Assembly: GCA_002697535.1 (NCBI GenBank)
Contig: NZWE01000019.1
Coordinates: forward strand, 1 to 32,555
Reading direction: 5' to 3'
Source of the DNA: Actinomycetota bacterium
Lineage (GTDB): Bacteria; Margulisbacteria; Marinamargulisbacteria; GCA-2716485; GCA-002719695
Length of the DNA stretch: 32,555 nt
Shown: positions 7,898-16,130 of the stretch, one piece after another
Numbering within the stretch: position 1 is the first letter of the stretch
Layout: the number at the start of each line of letters is the position of its first letter
Position numbers and translations under genes: made by a program
The notes under the pieces: generated by a model
What the model was told of the DNA's origin: nothing
Seen by the model: only the letters and a program-made list of their open reading frames with translations
The model's database searches: none

Positions 7898-9154
7898 CTA
7901 AATATCTAAATTAATACCTAAATCAATACCACCCTGATCAACCAGAGAATCTTTACGATAAACAAATTCTAAATTCAAATAATCATTTAAGTTATAAGCT
8001 GAAGAAAAGCTAAAATAACGATTATTAAAATCATAAAAGTTAGCTGATAAAGAAATATTAGAACGTGGATAAAAATCAACACCTACCCCCTCAGCATTAT
8101 GAATAATTCCAAAACGTGACCTAAGTAAAGAAGAAAAACGATATGATTGCTGAAAATGTTGAAAATTAATATCTCCAAACCGATTTCCTATCCCACCTAT
8201 CAATCCAAACCGTCCATTATCAATCCCAACCATAGTATCAAAATAACCTCTAGAAATAGTCGGCGCATAAGAAACATGCGTATTAGTACTTAATTTTAAA
8301 TTACGAAAACTAGCTAAAGGCGATGATTCACCAACCCCACCCACTAACATTTGTAAATCAGAAGACACATCTTCTAAGTTACCAAGAATCGTCGTAATCT
8401 TACCAATCGTTTCAGGATCAGATAACGTTGACGTCATCGATTCCAATTCAGCTAAAGAAACCGTTGTAGCATGAAATTTTTTAATGGAATCATGAATTAA
8501 AAATAACGATTCCTCATTAACGACAGAATCAATCAAAGGTTGAATAGCATCGATAGAATCATTAGCACTTCTTAGCAAACTAGCCAATTCGCCTTTAGAT
8601 AAACTCGATAATTCAGTAGAAATATCATGAACATTACTAATAATACGTTTAATCTGAGAAAACAAAATAGGATCCATTAAAAATGACTTTAAGTGAGTAA
8701 GAATAGCCTCTGATTGAACTAAATTTTGAGACCCTAAATCAATAAAATTAGCTAAGTCAGACCCTGACTTTCCATTGATAATATCACCATCCTGTAAAAA
8801 TGATTCAACATTCAAACCAGGCTCAATCTGAATATAATTTTCACCAACTAACCCATCAAACATAATCTTAACTTTTGAATCATCCGGAATTTCAATCTGT
8901 CCATCAACAAAAAATTTAACATCAATGTGTATAGGAAGAGGTGAAATATAAACAACATGACCAATCGTATAACCACGATAACGAACTGCAGCACCATCAA
9001 TAAGCCCCCCAATATGATCAAACCGTCCAACCAACTCATACCCTGTAACTTTACGAAAAATATCACTTTGCCAAATAATTAGCACCATAGAAACAACAAG
9101 CATTAAAAAAGTAAAAATCCCAACAACAAGGGACTTATTAGAATCTCTATCCAT
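7898..9154 (-). CDS. MlaD-type MCE protein with C-terminal barrel-like region
   Basis: A 418-residue envelope lipid-transport protein. A single transmembrane helix is at about residues 8-28. The MCE domain follows (about 35-115; RYRGYTIGHV, then GLVGENYIQIEPG). Residues 120-265 look helical with heptad-like spacing. Residues 280-418 switch to alternating polar/hydrophobic strands rich in Tyr, Phe, Asn and Gly (for example GGIGNRFGDINFQ and SLSANFYDFNNRYFSFSSAY), ending in short strand-like repeats and Leu-Asp-Ile. In E. coli, MlaD lacks this last part. In some diderm Terrabacteria such as Veillonella, MlaD is a long form reaching an outer-membrane barrel, and this gene has that layout. It is the last gene of the HMA-mlaE-mlaF-mlaD operon and overlaps mlaF by 8 bases. 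The MCE call is firm. The barrel is my reading of strand patterns. Confidence 0.85.
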   Translation of the reverse strand: MDRDSNKSLVVGIFTFLMLVVSMVLIIWQSDIFRKVTGYELVGRFDHIGGLIDGAAVRYRGYTIGHVVYISPLPIHIDVKFFVDGQIEIPDDSKVKIMFDGLVGENYIQIEPGLNVESFLQDGDIINGKSGSDLANFIDLGSQNLVQSEAILTHLKSFLMDPILFSQIKRIISNVHDISTELSSLSKGELASLLRSANDSIDAIQPLIDSVVNEESLFLIHDSIKKFHATTVSLAELESMTSTLSDPETIGKITTILGNLEDVSSDLQMLVGGVGESSPLASFRNLKLSTNTHVSYAPTISRGYFDTMVGIDNGRFGLIGGIGNRFGDINFQHFQQSYRFSSLLRSRFGIIHNAEGVGVDFYPRSNISLSANFYDFNNRYFSFSSAYNLNDYLNLEFVYRKDSLVDQGGIDLGINLDI

Positions 9155-9881
9155 TAGTTTTTCCGTTAATAAAAGTGTTAATAACTTTATTTGATGATGT
9201 CATAATCGTTTCAGGCGTTTCTGGATCAAACAAACTTCCTTCATGTAAATAATAAATTAAGTCAGAAGTTCTCATAATCGTAGAAATTTGATGAGTCACA
9301 ATAATAGCCGTAGTATTTAACTCATCCGAAATACGAACAATAAGATTTTCAATATTCGTTGATAAAACAGGATCTAAACCCGTCGTAGGTTCATCAAAAA
9401 GCAAATATTCAGGATTATTAATAATGGCACGAGCAAGACCAACCCGTTTTTGCTGACCTCCCGATAACTCTGAAGGAAACATAGCATTAAAACCTGACAT
9501 TTCAACCAAATCCAATGCCTGATCAATTTTAACTTGAATATCCTTACTAGAAAGCGAAGTCGGTGATTCTAATAAAGAAAAGCCAACATTTTCCTCAACT
9601 GTCATCGAATCAAATAAAGCTGCCGATTGAAATAACAAGCCTATTTTCTTTCGAATTCCATAAATTTCATCAACATTTAATAATGCCATATCCTGCCCAT
9701 CCACAAGAACCTTCCCAGAATCAGGCTTTATCAAACACAAAATTAATTTTAACAAGGTACTTTTTCCAGACCCAGAAGGTCCAATAATCGTAATCTTCTT
9801 ACCAGTAGGAACAGATAAAGATAAATCATCTAAAATAGATTTCCCATCAAACGATTTAGATAAATGACATAATTCAATCAT
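9147..9881 (-). CDS. MlaF-type ABC transporter ATPase
   Basis: A 244-residue cytoplasmic ATPase that powers lipid movement by the MlaE permease. Walker A is GPSGSGKST (34-42), the Q-loop is in LLFQSAALF (82-90), the signature is LSGGQQKR (139-146), Walker B is LLFDEP (160-165), the D-loop SGLD equivalent is TGLDP (167-171), and the switch histidine is His197 in IVTHQ. The sequence is complete. A strong Shine-Dalgarno AGGAGG stands five bases before the ATG. The gene lies between mlaE (22-base gap) and mlaD (8-base overlap), the standard gene order for this transporter class. Confidence 0.92.
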   Translation of the reverse strand: MIELCHLSKSFDGKSILDDLSLSVPTGKKITIIGPSGSGKSTLLKLILCLIKPDSGKVLVDGQDMALLNVDEIYGIRKKIGLLFQSAALFDSMTVEENVGFSLLESPTSLSSKDIQVKIDQALDLVEMSGFNAMFPSELSGGQQKRVGLARAIINNPEYLLFDEPTTGLDPVLSTNIENLIVRISDELNTTAIIVTHQISTIMRTSDLIYYLHEGSLFDPETPETIMTSSNKVINTFINGKTNG

Positions 9882-9903
9882 AACAACCTCCTAAAAACAC
9901 TAA

Positions 9904-10665
9904 CTAAAATAAAAGATACGACAAAAAGTAATTAACAACAAAAATAGAAATAATAGTCTTAACAACCGCATGGGTTGTTGAAATACCAACACCCTTTGCA
10001 CCTGCTTTTGTATTAAGACCTTGATAACAACCAATTACCCCAATCAAAAACCCAAACACAAGCGCCTTAATAAGGCCCCCAATAATATCAAATGGCTCTA
10101 ACATATTAATAGCCGAACTAAAATAAGCATTTGGATTAATATTAGCCATAGGAACCCCCACAAAAAAACCACTCATAAACCCAACCCCATCAGCCACGCC
10201 TACCAATAAAGGCATCATAATCATCACAGCTAAAATCCTTGGAACAACCAAATACTTAACAGGATCTTGAGACAAGGTTTTTAAAGCATCAATTTGTTCA
10301 GTAACACGCATTGTACCTAACTCTGAAGCAATAGCCGCTCCAATCCGAGCACTTACAGCTACCCCCGTTAATAAAGGAGCCAATTCTCTCCAAATAGCTA
10401 ACCCAACAATACCTCCTAATAAAAAATTTGCTCCAAATTTTTCAAATTCTAAAACAATTTGTAACGTAAACGCCATTCCTATAAAAACAGACGTAATAAT
10501 TGTGATAGGCAACGATTGAATACCTAACAAATAAACCTGATTAATCACCTTATTATATAACTTATAAGGCGAAAACATAGACCTAAAAAAACGAAATGCT
10601 AACTGCGTTATACCACCTAAATTAATAAAATATGAAACAACAAAACTACCTAATCGATTAAACAT
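9904..10665 (-). CDS. MlaE-type ABC transporter permease
   Basis: A 253-residue inner-membrane permease of the MlaE (DUF140) family, with five to six hydrophobic segments. The hallmark segment VSARIGAAIASELGTMRVTEQIDAL sits in the middle of the protein (its key residues are Arg-Ile-Gly-Ala, Glu-Leu-Gly-Thr-Met and Glu-Gln-Ile-Asp-Ala). It would form the membrane channel for lipid passing between the MCE ring and the inner membrane. The ATG overlaps the stop of the upstream HMA gene by one base (TAATG), so translation is coupled. The gene is complete and unremarkable for the family. Confidence 0.93.
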   Translation of the reverse strand: MFNRLGSFVVSYFINLGGITQLAFRFFRSMFSPYKLYNKVINQVYLLGIQSLPITIITSVFIGMAFTLQIVLEFEKFGANFLLGGIVGLAIWRELAPLLTGVAVSARIGAAIASELGTMRVTEQIDALKTLSQDPVKYLVVPRILAVMIMMPLLVGVADGVGFMSGFFVGVPMANINPNAYFSSAINMLEPFDIIGGLIKALVFGFLIGVIGCYQGLNTKAGAKGVGISTTHAVVKTIISIFVVNYFLSYLLF

Positions 10666-11021
10666 TAATTAATCTTTATATTATAATCAATAACCTTTAA
10701 TGTCTTCTTGGGCAACTTCTTTAACACATAATTCTGATCTACTAAATCTGTATTAAGTAACGCCAAATTCTTTTTATGAGGATCCAAATGCAACACAATT
10801 CGCTTCGTTTCAAAATCAACAGACTCAACTGACACATATTTACCATTTAAAGTATTTTTAATCTTAAACTCACATGCCTTGCAAGTCATCCCTTCAACAA
10901 GATATTCTTTTTGCTCAAAATCTTTGTTACTACCCAAATTAGATTGGTTCATCACTAAAATAGTACATAGAAAAACAGTAGGTATAACCAAAGCAAGTAT
11001 AATAAGAACTTTTTTAAGCAT
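10665..11021 (-). CDS. Membrane-anchored heavy-metal-associated (HMA) domain protein
   Basis: A 118-residue protein with an N-terminal hydrophobic anchor (about 2-24) and one HMA domain carrying the metal site Gly-Met-Thr-Cys47-Lys-Ala-Cys50. The domain faces outward, so it would bind copper, zinc or mercury-type ions, or act on thiols, in the periplasm. I place the start at the ATG at 11021 because GGAG lies six bases before it. The longer frame from 11078 would begin inside the promoter and add 19 residues that break the anchor pattern. It is first in the operon with mlaE, mlaF and mlaD, overlapping mlaE by one base. HMA proteins are not a usual part of Mla transporters, and the reason for the linkage is unknown. 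No metal exporter is seen nearby. Confidence 0.78.
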   Translation of the reverse strand: MLKKVLIILALVIPTVFLCTILVMNQSNLGSNKDFEQKEYLVEGMTCKACEFKIKNTLNGKYVSVESVDFETKRIVLHLDPHKKNLALLNTDLVDQNYVLKKLPKKTLKVIDYNIKIN

Positions 11022-11049
11022 GATAATCTCCAATAATGAGGAATACCTA

Positions 11050-11078
11050 ATTTTACCGATATTTTCTGTAGGAATCAA
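11050..11078 (-). promoter_or_regulatory. Promoter of the HMA-mlaE-mlaF-mlaD operon
   Basis: On the minus strand: TTGATT (11078-11073), 17-base spacer, TAAAAT (11055-11050). It leaves a leader of about 22-25 bases with GGAG before the ATG at 11021. It also argues against the longer HMA start at 11078. Confidence 0.6.
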
Positions 11079-11084
11079 ATGATA

Positions 11085-11113
11085 TTTACGTTATATTTAT
11101 TAAAAAATATAAT
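11085..11113 (+). promoter_or_regulatory. Promoter of comEC, nearly leaderless
   Basis: TTTACG (11085-11090), 17-base spacer, perfect TATAAT (11108-11113), then eight bases to the ATG at 11122. No Shine-Dalgarno is present. It is back-to-back with the divergent mla-operon promoter, with six bases between the two -35 elements. Confidence 0.6.
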
Positions 11114-11121
11114 TATATAAC

Positions 11122-13371
11122 ATGAAAAAACATTATTTCTTACTTCCCACCGGGCTATTAGCAACGATTCTATCATGTTTAACAAGCTACCTTTACATCA
11201 TCATTATTGGGTTAGGAATACTAATGATTGCTATCAGCAAAAAAAAACATACTATTATCAGTGTCATTATCTTCATCCTCTGGATTATCTTAATTAATTA
11301 CTATATCAGCACTCAAAAAAACCAACGATTATCCATTATTAATCAATACCCAACATCAAAGCAAACACAATTTACAGGAACCTTAACCTATCACCACCAA
11401 AACAAAATTATCATAACAATAAAAGAAGGCTTTCAAATCAGAGGATTTTTACCAAAAAAACACACTTACAAACTTCAATTAGGTGATACAGTAAGTATTA
11501 ACGGCTCCTACACAAAACCCTCTATTGCAAGCAATCCAGGCCAACACAACAAACTCACATACGCACTCTATCATAAAAAAATTGGTACGATCACTATTAA
11601 AACCATTAAAACTATCAAAAAAGGAAGTCCCTTTAATAGTCATTATATGTGTTTCAAAGTAAAAGAATATATTATTAAACAACATCAAAAAAGTATGACT
11701 GACCCTCATGCAACCATTTATTCTGCCCTTATTTTTGGTGAAAATTATTCTGAACTAGATCATAAATCCAAACAATTATTTAAAAAAGCAGGACTAATTC
11801 ATGCAATCGTTGTTTCCGGATCACAAGTATCCTTAGTTCTTGGACTCTGCCATATTATATTAAATGGATTAGGATTATACCGTCATTATCAACTCATTAT
11901 TTTAATTCCAATTAGCATATTTTTTTATATCTTAACCGGTGGAGGAGAATCCGTATTAAGAGCCATCTTAATGGCAAAGCTAATGTTTATCCTCAAATTT
12001 GGGTTTGGGTACAAATCATCCCCCTTACATGTAATCAGTTTAACAGCCTTAATCATGTTTTTAATAGATCCATTCATTATTTATAAAATGGGAGCAATCT
12101 TATCATTCTTAGCAACATTTTCACTTGTATTTGGTACAGATATTATCCAAAAAAAACTCCCCCATCACTTACCCAAAATCATAAAAAACATCCTCTCAAT
12201 AGGAATGGCACCATGGTTATTTACAACCCCCTTATTAATTTTAAAATTTCATTCATTACCCCTTGGATCACTAATATCAAATATCCTATTAATTAACATA
12301 ATTGAAATCATCGTATTATTAGGATTTGCAGCAACATGTTTAGGTATTATTTGTTTTCCTTTAGCCTTGTTAATCCATCAAGTATCATGGCTATGCATTC
12401 AAATAATTATTATAGTAAGTAACGAAGTAAGTAGCCTACCTTTGTCAGATATTCCTATTAACCATCACAATTTAAATACCTGCTTATTTTTGCTAGCAAC
12501 TTGGGTAGTCTTTAAAACAAACTATACCTTAAAAACAAAAACCTATAGCTGTATAGGATTAATACTAATAGGTATGAATATCTATTATTTTCAATACCAT
12601 CGCACAGCTATAATCACTCACCTTGATATTGGACAAGGTGATGCTACTCTCATTAAAACCAATCAACTAACCTGTTTAATTGACACAGGACCTCCCTATG
12701 ACAAACGATTAGGCTCCATAACCTATAATGTCTTATTACCAGCATTACGCTATTATGGAATCCGACAGTTAGATCTGTTAATAATTACTCATTTTGATAA
12801 AGATCATGCTGGAAATTTAAAATCATTATTAGCAAACATTCCCATCAAAACCATATTACATAACGGAAATTTAACAAACTATCTAAACAAACATAAACTT
12901 ACAATTCCAAAAAACACTCATGAAGAAACCGTCTGTAATCAAAACGAACTAAACTATAAAACCTTACAGTTTAAATTTTTAAATCCTTGCCAACATCCTC
13001 ATCAAACAAATAAAAATAATCAATCATTAGTATTTAAACTAACCAAACACCCCTACTCCATTTTATTTACAGGTGATATCGAAGAACAAACGGAATACAC
13101 CTTACTAAAAAATAATTTACCTGATCTAAAAAGCACACTACTAAAAGTAGGTCATCATGGTAGCAAAACATCGACAAACAAACTCTTTTTAAAGTCAGTA
13201 ACCCCTCAACAAAGTATTATCTCAGCAGGAAAAAACAATCGTTATAATCACCCACATTCATCCGTCATATCAAAGCTAAAACACTATGGAAAAATCTGGC
13301 GTACCGATCAGGCAGGTGCAATCATTATCAAACTAAGCAAAACATTATCCATCCAATCATTTTTAAACTAA
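11122..13371 (+). CDS. comEC: ComEC/Rec2-type DNA uptake channel
   Basis: A 749-residue, full-length three-part protein. The N-terminus has two to three membrane helices and the DUF4131/OB-like region (about 70-160). The central Competence domain (about 185-470) holds the motif VVSGSQVS near residue 230 and many membrane helices. The C-terminal metallo-beta-lactamase-like domain (about 493-745) has DIGQGDATL, the metal motif His557-Phe-Asp559-Lys-Asp561-His562, and Gly-His678-His679-Gly-Ser. In transformable bacteria ComEC passes single-stranded DNA across the inner membrane, and the C-terminal domain is proposed to degrade the other strand. Its presence suggests natural competence, but ComEA, pilus and DprA genes are not in the window. 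The protein is strikingly Thr/Lys/Ile/Asn/His-rich and Val-poor, following the strand composition. It converges on the oxidoreductase gene with no visible terminator. Confidence 0.92.
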   Translation: MKKHYFLLPTGLLATILSCLTSYLYIIIIGLGILMIAISKKKHTIISVIIFILWIILINYYISTQKNQRLSIINQYPTSKQTQFTGTLTYHHQNKIIITIKEGFQIRGFLPKKHTYKLQLGDTVSINGSYTKPSIASNPGQHNKLTYALYHKKIGTITIKTIKTIKKGSPFNSHYMCFKVKEYIIKQHQKSMTDPHATIYSALIFGENYSELDHKSKQLFKKAGLIHAIVVSGSQVSLVLGLCHIILNGLGLYRHYQLIILIPISIFFYILTGGGESVLRAILMAKLMFILKFGFGYKSSPLHVISLTALIMFLIDPFIIYKMGAILSFLATFSLVFGTDIIQKKLPHHLPKIIKNILSIGMAPWLFTTPLLILKFHSLPLGSLISNILLINIIEIIVLLGFAATCLGIICFPLALLIHQVSWLCIQIIIIVSNEVSSLPLSDIPINHHNLNTCLFLLATWVVFKTNYTLKTKTYSCIGLILIGMNIYYFQYHRTAIITHLDIGQGDATLIKTNQLTCLIDTGPPYDKRLGSITYNVLLPALRYYGIRQLDLLIITHFDKDHAGNLKSLLANIPIKTILHNGNLTNYLNKHKLTIPKNTHEETVCNQNELNYKTLQFKFLNPCQHPHQTNKNNQSLVFKLTKHPYSILFTGDIEEQTEYTLLKNNLPDLKSTLLKVGHHGSKTSTNKLFLKSVTPQQSIISAGKNNRYNHPHSSVISKLKHYGKIWRTDQAGAIIIKLSKTLSIQSFLN

Positions 13372-13397
13372 AAAATAAAAACAACTTACCACTAGTA

Positions 13398-14090
13398 CTA
13401 TTTATTTCCTGCCAATTTCATATCATGATAATAAAAATCTAAGGTATCACTAGGATACTGAATACTATGAAACATTGCCTTAGCAACATCTTGAGCAGCT
13501 ATAGCTTTCATACAAGATAATGAGCCAATCAAAAAAATCGAGAATAATGGAAAAATAAGCTTACCTATATATTCACCTAACCGAAACTGTTTTCGTTTCC
13601 CTAACAAAAGACCTGGCTTAAAAACAAGTACAGTTAAACCCGTTAACGATCGTACATAATGTTCTAACTTACCTTTTGTTGCAAGGTAATAATTCGTTGA
13701 TTTAGAATCTGAACCAACCGATGAAACAAGGGCTAAATTCTGAACCTTTGCTTCATGAGAAAGCGCTGCAATTTTACTAGGATAATCATAATCAACACGA
13801 ACAAACTGCTCTACAGATCCAGCATCCTTTAAAGTAGTCCCTAAACAACAATAAACATCATCCACATCAAATAAAAATCGATACTCATCCAAACAATCAA
13901 AATCAATCACATATTCTTCACACCTAGGATGACTCGAACCCGTTAACGTCCTTACCGCAATGTATATCTTTGAGTAAAATGAATCTTGTAATAATAAATC
14001 CAGTAAATGGCTCCCCACCAAACCAGAACTACCAAAAATAACAGCTTTACGCTCACGCTTCTGATTCTCTAAAGAAAAGTTATCATTCAT
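13398..14090 (-). CDS. Rossmann-fold NAD(P)-binding oxidoreductase (HTATIP2/CC3-like)
   Basis: A 230-residue protein of the atypical short-chain dehydrogenase group. The dinucleotide motif GSSGLVGSH is at about 20-28, YCCLGTTLKDAGS is the loop after the third strand as in HTATIP2-like proteins, VSSVGSDSKS is the catalytic-strand serine region, and YLATKGKLE gives the Tyr-x3-Lys pair. KPGLLLG is also typical. The substrate is unknown. The longest frame begins with TTG at 14144 inside the upstream gene. I prefer the ATG at 14090, which removes an 18-residue Cys-rich stretch, avoids the overlap and lies seven bases after TATACT (a possible own promoter). It follows the YdjM-like gene by 29 bases and may share its transcript. 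Confidence 0.78.
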   Translation of the reverse strand: MNDNFSLENQKRERKAVIFGSSGLVGSHLLDLLLQDSFYSKIYIAVRTLTGSSHPRCEEYVIDFDCLDEYRFLFDVDDVYCCLGTTLKDAGSVEQFVRVDYDYPSKIAALSHEAKVQNLALVSSVGSDSKSTNYYLATKGKLEHYVRSLTGLTVLVFKPGLLLGKRKQFRLGEYIGKLIFPLFSIFLIGSLSCMKAIAAQDVAKAMFHSIQYPSDTLDFYYHDMKLAGNK

Positions 14091-14119
14091 ACACTTAAGT
14101 ATAAAACGTAAACAGCATT

Positions 14120-15124
14120 CTAAACACCTTTTAAGCGTATCCAAAGTCGTTTAAATAACAATTTTGTATCAGCTACAACCGGATTTTGAACCACAACCTT
14201 GGTTTGGGAATCATCTAGCGACTGACTTAATCGATACGTAAATAAAAATTGTGGTGCTGAATCAAGAAGGTTTGCCATACTACCAAACCGTAAATCATGA
14301 ATATTAAGACCTGTTTTGGAATAAGAAGCCTTATAAAATCCATTGGTTACAAAACGAACAAAATTACTCCGTTCATCCATAAACAACGATTCATCAACCC
14401 CTGGGTTTTCAATAAACAACGGTTGTTCTTGCTGAGATGTATCAAATAAGGAACGTAACGCAACATAAAAACCCTTATCTGTTTTTACCGTAGCTGACCA
14501 CAATATAATATTAAACGGCGTAGGACGTGTCATCATCTGAGAATACTCAATATTATGATATTCAAAATAAGCTTTAAAATCATAATATAGTTTCCATTTA
14601 ACTCCCAAAGTAAGTAATAAATAAACAGAACTAACAAGCAAACTCATTTTCATAATAGTAAGCAATCGTTTAGAGAATGGCTTAAATAAACATACCCCTA
14701 TTCCAAGTAATATCCAGCTTGTATACAAAGGATCAATAATAAAAATAGAATTAAACGCTATACGAGGTGCTAAAGGCCAAAACAACTGAGTTCCCCAACT
14801 TGTAAAACAATCTAATAACGTATGTGTTAAAAAAACCCAAAAATATAACCAATACCAAAGTTTAAAAGATACTTTTTCTGAAATAAGACGCGTTAAATAG
14901 GTAGCTAAAAATGGAAAAAACAAACAAAAGAGTAAGGAATGGGTAAAACCACGATGATGTTTAAGCATCAAAAAGTCATCATTAAATAACGATAACGGAA
15001 TACTATCCAAATCAGGAAATGTACCCGCAAGTCCACCTATCAATAGTGAACGTTTCCCTAATTGTTTGCCAACTACAACATAAGCCACAGCAGAGCCTAA
15101 AACAAGTTGTGTTAAAGAATCCAT
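14120..15124 (-). CDS. YdjM-like membrane-bound metal-dependent hydrolase (DUF457)
   Basis: A 334-residue membrane protein. The N-terminal half has the family signatures Pro-Asp38-Leu-Asp40, HHRGFTHS (56-63) and THTLLDCFTSWGTQLF (100-115), whose His/Asp residues are taken to bind a metal. Four to five hydrophobic helices span about 5-195. The C-terminal 140 residues (about 195-334) are soluble and strand-rich, as in longer members of the family. E. coli YdjM is LexA-regulated, but its substrate is not established, and I saw no LexA box here. A lipid or cell-envelope substrate is a guess. The gene is 68 bases downstream of the 2OG oxygenase and 29 upstream of the oxidoreductase. Confidence 0.85.
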   Translation of the reverse strand: MDSLTQLVLGSAVAYVVVGKQLGKRSLLIGGLAGTFPDLDSIPLSLFNDDFLMLKHHRGFTHSLLFCLFFPFLATYLTRLISEKVSFKLWYWLYFWVFLTHTLLDCFTSWGTQLFWPLAPRIAFNSIFIIDPLYTSWILLGIGVCLFKPFSKRLLTIMKMSLLVSSVYLLLTLGVKWKLYYDFKAYFEYHNIEYSQMMTRPTPFNIILWSATVKTDKGFYVALRSLFDTSQQEQPLFIENPGVDESLFMDERSNFVRFVTNGFYKASYSKTGLNIHDLRFGSMANLLDSAPQFLFTYRLSQSLDDSQTKVVVQNPVVADTKLLFKRLWIRLKGV

Positions 15125-15192
15125 AAAATTATCTAATCATATCCCTGATCATTTGACTAGAAACAAAAACTAAATAACTATAAGTTATATAA

Positions 15193-15966
15193 TTATTTAT
15201 AAACAGATGAAGCAGAATCAATACTAGATCTCTTTTTAATTAAATCTAATACATCATCATCCTGTTTTTGTTCATCCGTAGGAGCAAACAATGCTTTGCC
15301 ACGATCATCAACATTTTCCGGAGGCATTGTTAAATAGTAAACAGCCATACTTTTACGACAAATATCATTTGGAGTTGTTACTTCACGACATAATCCATGC
15401 CAACTATTCATAGTAGTATCAAAAAAAACAGCACGATTAAATACCGGCTCAATTTCATCAACTAATTTTCCAGGTGCATTTTTTTCTTCATCATGTTCAT
15501 AAACACCCAAATGACCTCCCCAAGATGATTGCCAGCTTTCTTGTAAATAAACAATAAGATTAAGTTTACGTTGATAAGGCATTTTTGGATGCATAGAATA
15601 ATCCAAATGAGGATTTAATTTTCCACCATTAGAATGAATATGCCATCCCCCGCCATTTAATCCTGGATCCGATATCAACGTCTCAATCCCTGTTAATTCA
15701 GATAATAAAGAAGTAAAGTCGGTAGAATTTAAAAACCGAAAAGTATCATAAGTCGTTTTAGGAAAAACATTCCAATTGTTCGATACTTTTTTAATTTCAA
15801 TCTGATTTTTATATTCATGCCATTTAGGATCTTCAAAACTTGGAAATTCAGCTGAAAGTGCTTGTGCTAATGATTCTGGAAAAAAATTATCAATATAACA
15901 ATAAGAAAAAGGACGTTGTTTAGAAAAATTTTTAAAAGACTTTTTTAAGATTTCTTTATCAAACAT
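15193..15966 (-). CDS. 2-oxoglutarate/Fe(II)-dependent oxygenase (prolyl 4-hydroxylase-like)
   Basis: A 257-residue double-stranded beta-helix oxygenase. The iron ligands are His120-Leu-Asp122 (NPHLDYS) and the distal His190 (NSWHGL), and Arg204 in CRKSMAVYYLT is the 2-oxoglutarate-binding residue. The segment WGGHLGVYEHD is typical of the 2OG-FeII_Oxy_3 / P4Hc group. Such enzymes hydroxylate protein prolines or small molecules, or modify sugars in glycan clusters, and the substrate here is unknown. The N-terminus (YIDNFFPESLAQAL) is the usual first helix. GGAG lies five bases before the ATG. The C-terminal 30 residues are polar and probably disordered. The enzyme needs oxygen, which is relevant to the organism's lifestyle. 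Confidence 0.85.
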   Translation of the reverse strand: MFDKEILKKSFKNFSKQRPFSYCYIDNFFPESLAQALSAEFPSFEDPKWHEYKNQIEIKKVSNNWNVFPKTTYDTFRFLNSTDFTSLLSELTGIETLISDPGLNGGGWHIHSNGGKLNPHLDYSMHPKMPYQRKLNLIVYLQESWQSSWGGHLGVYEHDEEKNAPGKLVDEIEPVFNRAVFFDTTMNSWHGLCREVTTPNDICRKSMAVYYLTMPPENVDDRGKALFAPTDEQKQDDDVLDLIKKRSSIDSASSVYK

Positions 15967-16092
15967 AAATACTCCAAATAGATAAAAATCAATAAGTTTA
16001 AAATACTTTAAAACATATTAAATAACAAGAAAATATATAAACATGCCCTTCTTAAAATGAGTAAATAAATACTAACAAATTAAAAAGCAACA

Positions 16093-16121
16093 TTGTCGAA
16101 GAGAACCCTTTTGTTTATTAT
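16093..16121 (+). promoter_or_regulatory. Promoter of thiG-thiH, leaderless or nearly so
   Basis: TTGTCG (16093-16098), 17-base spacer, TATTAT (16116-16121), then nine bases to the ATG at 16131. An overlapping TATAAA (16119-16124) is exactly six bases from the ATG. There is no Shine-Dalgarno and no room for a TPP riboswitch: the 164-base gap upstream shows no recognisable THI element. Confidence 0.5.
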
Positions 16122-16130
16122 AAATCAACT

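Noticed and set aside
14091-14144. N-terminal extension of the oxidoreductase beginning with TTG
   Set aside because: It overlaps the upstream gene and lacks a ribosome site; the ATG at 14090 fits the family start.
16021-16130. TPP riboswitch upstream of thiG
   Set aside because: No conserved THI-box elements such as CUGAGA or ACCUGA are seen, and the promoter places the start next to the ATG.
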